A DNA stretch of 9,289 nucleotides, from NCBI GenBank assembly GCA_900554975.1, contig USJI01000024.1, positions 1 to 9,289 of the forward strand, read 5' to 3'. Shown one piece after another: positions 5,065 to 9,289 of this stretch. Position numbers and translations under genes: made by a program. Positions within the stretch are counted from its first letter, which is position 1. Every line of letters begins with the position of its first letter. The notes beneath the pieces were generated by a model, which saw only the letters and a program-made list of their open reading frames with translations, was not told the DNA's origin and did not search any database. Source of the DNA: an uncultured Ruminococcus sp. GTDB lineage: Bacteria > Bacillota > Clostridia > Oscillospirales > Ruminococcaceae.

Positions 5065-6861
5065 ATGAACATGAATGATTTTTTTGCCGGAAATGTTTTT
5101 GATGCCTATGAATATTTCGGTGCACACAAAGAAAACGGAAAAATCGTTTTCAGAACCTATGCCCCGAATGCGGAAAAAGTCAGCATTTTCGGAAGTTTCA
5201 ATAACTGGAATGAAGAACCTATGAAACGAAACACATTTGGCGTTTATGAATTCGATTCCATTAAAGCTGATTTTGGCGATATGTATAAATACATAATCTA
5301 CACACAGGACGGAAACCGTGTTGAACATTGTGACCCTTACGGCTTTGGAATGGAGCTTCGTCCGAACTGGGCTTCATATATAGTAGACATGAATGAATAT
5401 AAATTCGGCGATGAAAAATGGATGAACAACAGAAATAAAAATTACAACACACCGATGAATATCTATGAAGTGCATCTCGGTTCATGGAGAACTAACCCTG
5501 ATGACCCGAACGGCTGGTATAATTACAGCGAAATCGCTGATATGCTGATTGAATACGCAAAAAAATACCACTACACACATCTTGAATTTCTTCCGCTGTC
5601 AGAACATCCTGCCGATTGTTCATGGGGATATCAGAACACAGGTTTTTTCAGTCCTACTTCAAGATACGGAACAGCCGCACAGCTTATGGAACTGGTTGAC
5701 AAGTGCCACAAAAACGGAATAGGAGTTATCATGGACTTCGTTCCTGTACACTTTGCCGTAGACGGTTATGCACTTGCAAAATACGACGGCACTTTCCTCT
5801 ATGAATATCCGCCGTCAGATGTCGGTGTAAGTGAATGGGGGACCTGCAACTTTAACCATTCACGAAATGAAACAAGATGTTTTGTACAGTCAGCCGCTAA
5901 CTTCTGGCTTGACAAATTCCACTTTGACGGGCTCAGAATGGACGCAATAAGCCGTGCTATCTACTGGGGCGGCGACCCTGCAAGAGGCGTAAACGACCAC
6001 ACTGTAACTTTCCTGAAAAGCATGAATCACGGACTTCACCACCGTTTTCCGACAGCCATGCTTATTGCTGAGGATTCAACATCATTCCCGAAAATAACTG
6101 CCCCTGTTGAATATGACGGTCTGGGATTTGACTACAAATGGGATCTGGGCTGGATGAATGATACTCTCGATTATTTCAGAACCGCCCCATGGGAACGTCA
6201 TAATCAGTATTACAAGCTTACGTTCTCCATGCTTTATTTTTACAATGAGCTTTTCATACTTCCTTTCTCACATGATGAAACAGTTCATGGAAAAGCGACA
6301 ATAATACAGAAAATGTACGGCGATTATGATGAGAAGTTTTTGCAGTGTCGTGCTTTGTATATGTATATGTACACTCACCCGGGAAAAAAGCTTAACTTCA
6401 TGGGCAATGAAATAGGACAGTTCCGTGAATGGGACGAAAACCGTGAACAGGACTGGGATATACTTCACTATCCGCTTCATGACGCATTCACAAGATATAT
6501 GCAGAAACTCAATGAACTTTATTCAGCCAATCCTGCACTTTACAACGGCGAATATGATATGAGCAATTTCAGATGGCTTGTTGCCGATGACTGTGAACAA
6601 TGCACATATGTTTTTGAAAGAAGTTTCGGCAAGGACAGCGTTATAAGCGTTTTCAACTTCTCCGGAACTGAACAGAAAGTTTCATTTGCCGCCGGAAGAT
6701 ATTCCAAACTCAAAGAGCTTCTGAACAGCCGCTGGGAAGAATTCGGCGGAGATGTTCCGAAAAAGAAATCCCCTTATACAGTTTCCAAAAAGAAAAGCCA
6801 GAGCGAGATATTCACTCTGACCGTTCCGCCTCAGACAGGTATCATGTTCAAGGCATACTGA
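5065..6861 (+). CDS. glgB: 1,4-alpha-glucan (glycogen) branching enzyme, GH13
   Basis: Cytoplasmic enzyme that cuts alpha-1,4 glucan chains and re-attaches the piece by an alpha-1,6 bond, branching glycogen. It has 598 residues from ATG 5065. An N-terminal CBM48 domain (about 20-95; FRTYAPNAEKVSIFGSFNNW) precedes the GH13 barrel, which opens with NIYEVHLGSW (about 133-142). Conserved regions are visible: DFVPVHF (region I), DGLRMD with the nucleophile D293, IAED with acid/base E336, and FSHDE with stabiliser D404. An all-beta C-terminal domain follows. It is somewhat shorter than enterobacterial GlgB (about 730), which carries an extra N-terminal module. An in-frame GTG at 5047 would add six residues but has no ribosome site. 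For ATG 5065 the SD-like AGAGTGAT (5050-5057) is weakly placed upstream. It has its own promoter; no other glycogen genes are in the window. Confidence 0.95.
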   Translation: MNMNDFFAGNVFDAYEYFGAHKENGKIVFRTYAPNAEKVSIFGSFNNWNEEPMKRNTFGVYEFDSIKADFGDMYKYIIYTQDGNRVEHCDPYGFGMELRPNWASYIVDMNEYKFGDEKWMNNRNKNYNTPMNIYEVHLGSWRTNPDDPNGWYNYSEIADMLIEYAKKYHYTHLEFLPLSEHPADCSWGYQNTGFFSPTSRYGTAAQLMELVDKCHKNGIGVIMDFVPVHFAVDGYALAKYDGTFLYEYPPSDVGVSEWGTCNFNHSRNETRCFVQSAANFWLDKFHFDGLRMDAISRAIYWGGDPARGVNDHTVTFLKSMNHGLHHRFPTAMLIAEDSTSFPKITAPVEYDGLGFDYKWDLGWMNDTLDYFRTAPWERHNQYYKLTFSMLYFYNELFILPFSHDETVHGKATIIQKMYGDYDEKFLQCRALYMYMYTHPGKKLNFMGNEIGQFREWDENREQDWDILHYPLHDAFTRYMQKLNELYSANPALYNGEYDMSNFRWLVADDCEQCTYVFERSFGKDSVISVFNFSGTEQKVSFAAGRYSKLKELLNSRWEEFGGDVPKKKSPYTVSKKKSQSEIFTLTVPPQTGIMFKAY

Positions 6862-6877
6862 GATCACATACGAATAC

Positions 6878-6906
6878 AAAAAAGGACGCTTTAAAGCGTC
6901 CTTTTT
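6878..6906. terminator. Bidirectional terminator between glgB and pyk
   Basis: A perfect palindrome GGACGCTTTAAAGCGTCC (6884-6901) is flanked by six A (6878-6883) and five T (6902-6906). It works as an intrinsic terminator on both strands, ending glgB 17 nt after its stop codon and pyk a few bases after its TAA. Confidence 0.93.
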
Positions 6907-6910
6907 AATA

Positions 6911-8332
6911 TTATTTTACTGTATCTACTTTCATAAGGTTTGTATTGCCTGAAACTCCAAGCGGAACACCTGCTGTAATAACAACCTTATCTCCCGGTTC
7001 AACAAGACCGGTTGCCTTTGCAGCATCAACAGCGTGTTCAAAAAGTGCGTCTGTACTTGTTTCCTCGTTAATAACAAGCGGAGTAACACCCCATGACATA
7101 TTCATCTGGCGGCATACAGTTTCATCTGTTGTACAGCTGATAATAGGGCAAAGCGGACGGTATTTTGAAATAAGTCTTGCTGTGCTTCCGCCCTTGGTTA
7201 CTGTTATAATTGCCTTGACATCAAGGTCATGAGCAGTTGTAACGCTGGCGTGTGAAATAGCGTTTGCTATGTTAGGATTGCTGTCTGTTCCTCTCTTCTG
7301 GAATCTTGACTTATAATCTATGTTCTTCTCTGTTGTTTCAGCAATAAGAGCCATTGTACTTACGGCTTCAACAGGGAACTTACCTGCGGCTGTTTCTCCT
7401 GAAAGCATGATAGCACTTGTACCGTCATAAATAGCGTTTGCAACGTCTGTTATTTCCGCTCTTGTCGGACGTGGATTTGAAATCATTGATTCAAGCATCT
7501 GTGTCGCTGTGATTACCTGTTTGCCGGCATTGTATCCCTTATGGATAAGGTCTTTCTGGATAGCAGGTATCTGTTCAAACGGAATTTCAACACCCATGTC
7601 ACCTCTTGCTACCATTACGCCGTCAGCAGCTTCGAGTATCTCATCAATATTTTCAACGCCCTCAAGATTTTCAATCTTTGCAATAATTCTTACATTGAAC
7701 CAGCCAAGGCTCTGGGTATATCTTCTAAGGTAATTGATATCTGCGGCTGTTCTTACAAAACTTGCAGCGATAAAGTCATATTTCATCTTTGCACCGAATT
7801 CAAGGTCGCTCATATCTGCATCGCTAAGATAAGGCATGGAAAGCTTTACTCCCGGAACATTGATTCCCTTATTGTTGGAAAGTTTTCCGCCATGGATTAC
7901 ACGACAAGTGATGTTTGTCGCTGTAACATTTTCTGCAAGCAGTTCGATAACACCGTCATTGATAAGGATTCTTGTGCCGACCTTTACATCTTCCGGAAGC
8001 TTTTTGAATGTAACGCTTCCTATCTTGTCAGTACAAAGACAGTCATCTGTTGTGAGAGTATAAATTTCCCCGTCCTTAATAGTTACAGGCTTGTCATCAA
8101 CAAATTTTCCAAGTCTTACTTCAGGGCCTTTTGTATCCATCATTGCTGCGATAGGAAGTCCGAGTTCTTTTGAAACCTTTCTTACCTTTTCAAGGCATTC
8201 CTGATGATACTCATAAGTTCCGTGAGAAAAGTTGAATCTGGCAACGTTCATGCCGTGTTCCATGAGTTTTCTCATCATTTCTTCACTCTGAGTAACTGGG
8301 CCGATAGTACAAACTATTTTGGTTTTTCTCAT
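6911..8332 (-). CDS. pyk: Pyruvate kinase
   Basis: Glycolytic enzyme converting phosphoenolpyruvate and ADP to pyruvate and ATP. It has 473 residues: A domain with inserted B domain (about 70-170), then the C domain (about 350-473), without the extra PEP-utiliser domain that many Bacillus-type enzymes carry at the C-terminus. Catalytic residues are visible by family motif: R32/N34/S36 (ARFNFSHG), D66 (DTKGPE), K219 and E221 (AKIEN), D245 (ARGDMGVEIP) and T277 (TATQMLESM). E71 in TKGPE is the glutamate usually found in potassium-dependent enzymes. The start at 8332 is set by AGGAGG (8345-8340), 7 nt upstream, and by the family N-terminus MRKTKIVCTIGP; the frame is open 18 codons further but without support. 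No convincing promoter is seen in the 95 nt upstream, so it may be co-transcribed with the gene before it. Confidence 0.96.
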   Translation of the reverse strand: MRKTKIVCTIGPVTQSEEMMRKLMEHGMNVARFNFSHGTYEYHQECLEKVRKVSKELGLPIAAMMDTKGPEVRLGKFVDDKPVTIKDGEIYTLTTDDCLCTDKIGSVTFKKLPEDVKVGTRILINDGVIELLAENVTATNITCRVIHGGKLSNNKGINVPGVKLSMPYLSDADMSDLEFGAKMKYDFIAASFVRTAADINYLRRYTQSLGWFNVRIIAKIENLEGVENIDEILEAADGVMVARGDMGVEIPFEQIPAIQKDLIHKGYNAGKQVITATQMLESMISNPRPTRAEITDVANAIYDGTSAIMLSGETAAGKFPVEAVSTMALIAETTEKNIDYKSRFQKRGTDSNPNIANAISHASVTTAHDLDVKAIITVTKGGSTARLISKYRPLCPIISCTTDETVCRQMNMSWGVTPLVINEETSTDALFEHAVDAAKATGLVEPGDKVVITAGVPLGVSGNTNLMKVDTVK

Positions 8333-8372
8333 TGTATTTCCTCCTGAAAATATACACACGCTTTTTCCTTCT

Positions 8373-8406
8373 GAGGACAGTTTCACAACAGTCCGGTTTC
8401 ATCCTC
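8373..8406 (-). promoter_or_regulatory. Inverted repeat in the pyk leader
   Basis: GAGGA (8373-8377) with TCCTC (8402-8406), alternatively GGAC (8375-8378) with GTCC (8391-8394), between the two minus-strand genes. There is no T-run, so it is not an obvious terminator; it may be a leader hairpin of no special role. Confidence 0.25.
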
Positions 8407-8427
8407 TAAAACATTTCTGTGTCCGCT

Positions 8428-9289
8428 TCAGACTGTCACACCGACAATCCATTCAGCCGGACTTTTTCTATATTTAGGCGGGAGCATATCAAAAAGACCT
8501 GTTCCTGCCGGAATAAGAAACTTAATCTTAAATCCGTTTTCCTCCAGTTCAGCTATAAGCTGTTCCCTTGTCCACAAGGCTTCATATACAGGGAATTTTT
8601 CCCAGCCCTCAACTGCTCTCAGCTTGATGCCCATGACAGAATCAAATCCGTTGAATACGAACAGTCCGTCATTTTCAAGCATGGTTTTAACTCTTGTATA
8701 AGCTTTCTTTCTCTCTGTATAATCAAGATGATTTATAAAATTCATTCCGCTGATAAGGTTGAATATCCCCTCGTCAGTTTCACTTACAAGGCATTTGCTT
8801 ACATCTGCCCCATGGAAATAATGCTTTTCCATAGCCTCAAGGGACGCTCTTTCCATCATTGCAAGGCAGTTAAAAGGATATCCGCTGCTGAAATCCGGGA
8901 ACCGTTCAGGCTCTCTTATGAAGGTCTGTCCGGATTCCTCCAGTGTACGCATAAATCCTCTGAATGAAACAGCTCCTGCCGGAACAGCACTTTCCATTCC
9001 CTTTTCAGCATACTTTACAACAAATCCATGCATAAGGCGGTCAGCTATAATATGTGAAACACAGCGGAATCCCGCAGCAGTCAGCTTTTCATATGCCTGT
9101 TCTGATGTTGTCAGATATGTGTGGAGTCCGCAGTCATTCAGAAATCTCAGATTTTCCTTTTCCTCATCTGAACATTCCGCAAAAGGCTCATTCCCTGAAA
9201 TTAACACAAGGGCAGATCTGAACACAAGTCTTTTCGGAAGCTTCATATTTTCACTGCATATAATGCTGAAACAGCCCTGCGGCTCCGCC
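8428..9289 (-). CDS. SAM-dependent methyltransferase-like protein, 5' end probably outside the window
   Basis: The C-terminal half matches the later part of a class I (Rossmann) methyltransferase: GADVSKCLV, then IFNLISGMNFINHLDYTERKKAYTRVKTMLENDGLFVFNGFD (the strand-4/strand-5 region with 'LxxDGxFVFN') and a closing strand pair ending PAEWIVGV. A clear glycine-rich SAM-binding motif I is not visible where expected, so the fold call is moderate and the substrate unknown. The first ATG in the window is at 9246 (272 residues), but no good ribosome site precedes it. The frame stays open without a stop to the last base, reading AEPQGCFSIICSEN before that methionine, so the gene most likely starts upstream. 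The stretch YEKLTAAGFRCVS near the N-terminus faintly recalls the end of a GNAT acetyltransferase, which would make this a fusion. It lies 95 nt upstream of pyk in the same direction. Confidence 0.6.
   Translation of the reverse strand, partial: AEPQGCFSIICSENMKLPKRLVFRSALVLISGNEPFAECSDEEKENLRFLNDCGLHTYLTTSEQAYEKLTAAGFRCVSHIIADRLMHGFVVKYAEKGMESAVPAGAVSFRGFMRTLEESGQTFIREPERFPDFSSGYPFNCLAMMERASLEAMEKHYFHGADVSKCLVSETDEGIFNLISGMNFINHLDYTERKKAYTRVKTMLENDGLFVFNGFDSVMGIKLRAVEGWEKFPVYEALWTREQLIAELEENGFKIKFLIPAGTGLFDMLPPKYRKSPAEWIVGVTV

Noticed and set aside
7541..8173. 210-codon plus-strand frame opposite pyk
   Set aside because: It mirrors pyk coding sequence, has no family features, and pyk on the other strand is unambiguous.
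8419..8967. 182-codon plus-strand frame opposite the methyltransferase-like gene
   Set aside because: Cysteine- and serine-rich composition typical of an antisense shadow; the minus frame has recognisable methyltransferase features.

Overview
The window looks like low-GC Firmicutes chromosome, most likely a Ruminococcus-type clostridium (Oscillospiraceae). This rests on AT-rich codon use, GGAGG-type ribosome sites, TTG/GTG starts, a secreted amidase with cell-wall-binding repeats, and the glycogen and glycolysis genes. Genus placement is inference. There are two halves: an accessory stretch (about 1-4910) and a core metabolic stretch (about 4980-9289).

Accessory half, all on +. It opens with the C-terminal end of a very large SNF2-type helicase/methylase of the kind carried by conjugative elements. 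The rest of that gene is gone, and its ribosome site and start are replaced by unrelated AT-rich sequence containing a short direct repeat. A clear promoter at 1532-1560 then drives a probable three-gene unit: a membrane-anchored coiled-coil protein (1659-2201), an 81-residue unknown protein (2251-2496), and a secreted N-acetylmuramoyl-L-alanine amidase with about 19 cell-wall-binding repeats (2561-4504). A 17-bp palindrome, ATTCGCCAATGGCGAAT, sits at every gene junction of this half (1487, 2201, 2524, 4514) and nowhere else in the window.

The roughly 540 bp between the amidase and glgB looks empty but is packed. It holds what reads as a complete, compact type I toxin-antitoxin locus. A perfect TTGACA-17-TATAAT promoter on + drives a 25-26 residue hydrophobic peptide with a very strong ribosome site. 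A second perfect TTGACA-17-TATAAT promoter on - drives a short convergent RNA antisense to the 3' end of the peptide mRNA. Each strand has its own terminator hairpin. The two RNAs start with related sequence, and the mRNA 5' end can pair with its own 3' end. This is the most interesting object in the window.

Core half. glgB (glycogen branching enzyme, +) has its own promoter and converges on pyk (pyruvate kinase, -), with a shared bidirectional terminator between them. Upstream of pyk on the same strand is a methyltransferase-like gene whose reading frame runs open to the end of the window, so its 5' end is probably missing. I see no rRNA, tRNA or CRISPR array.
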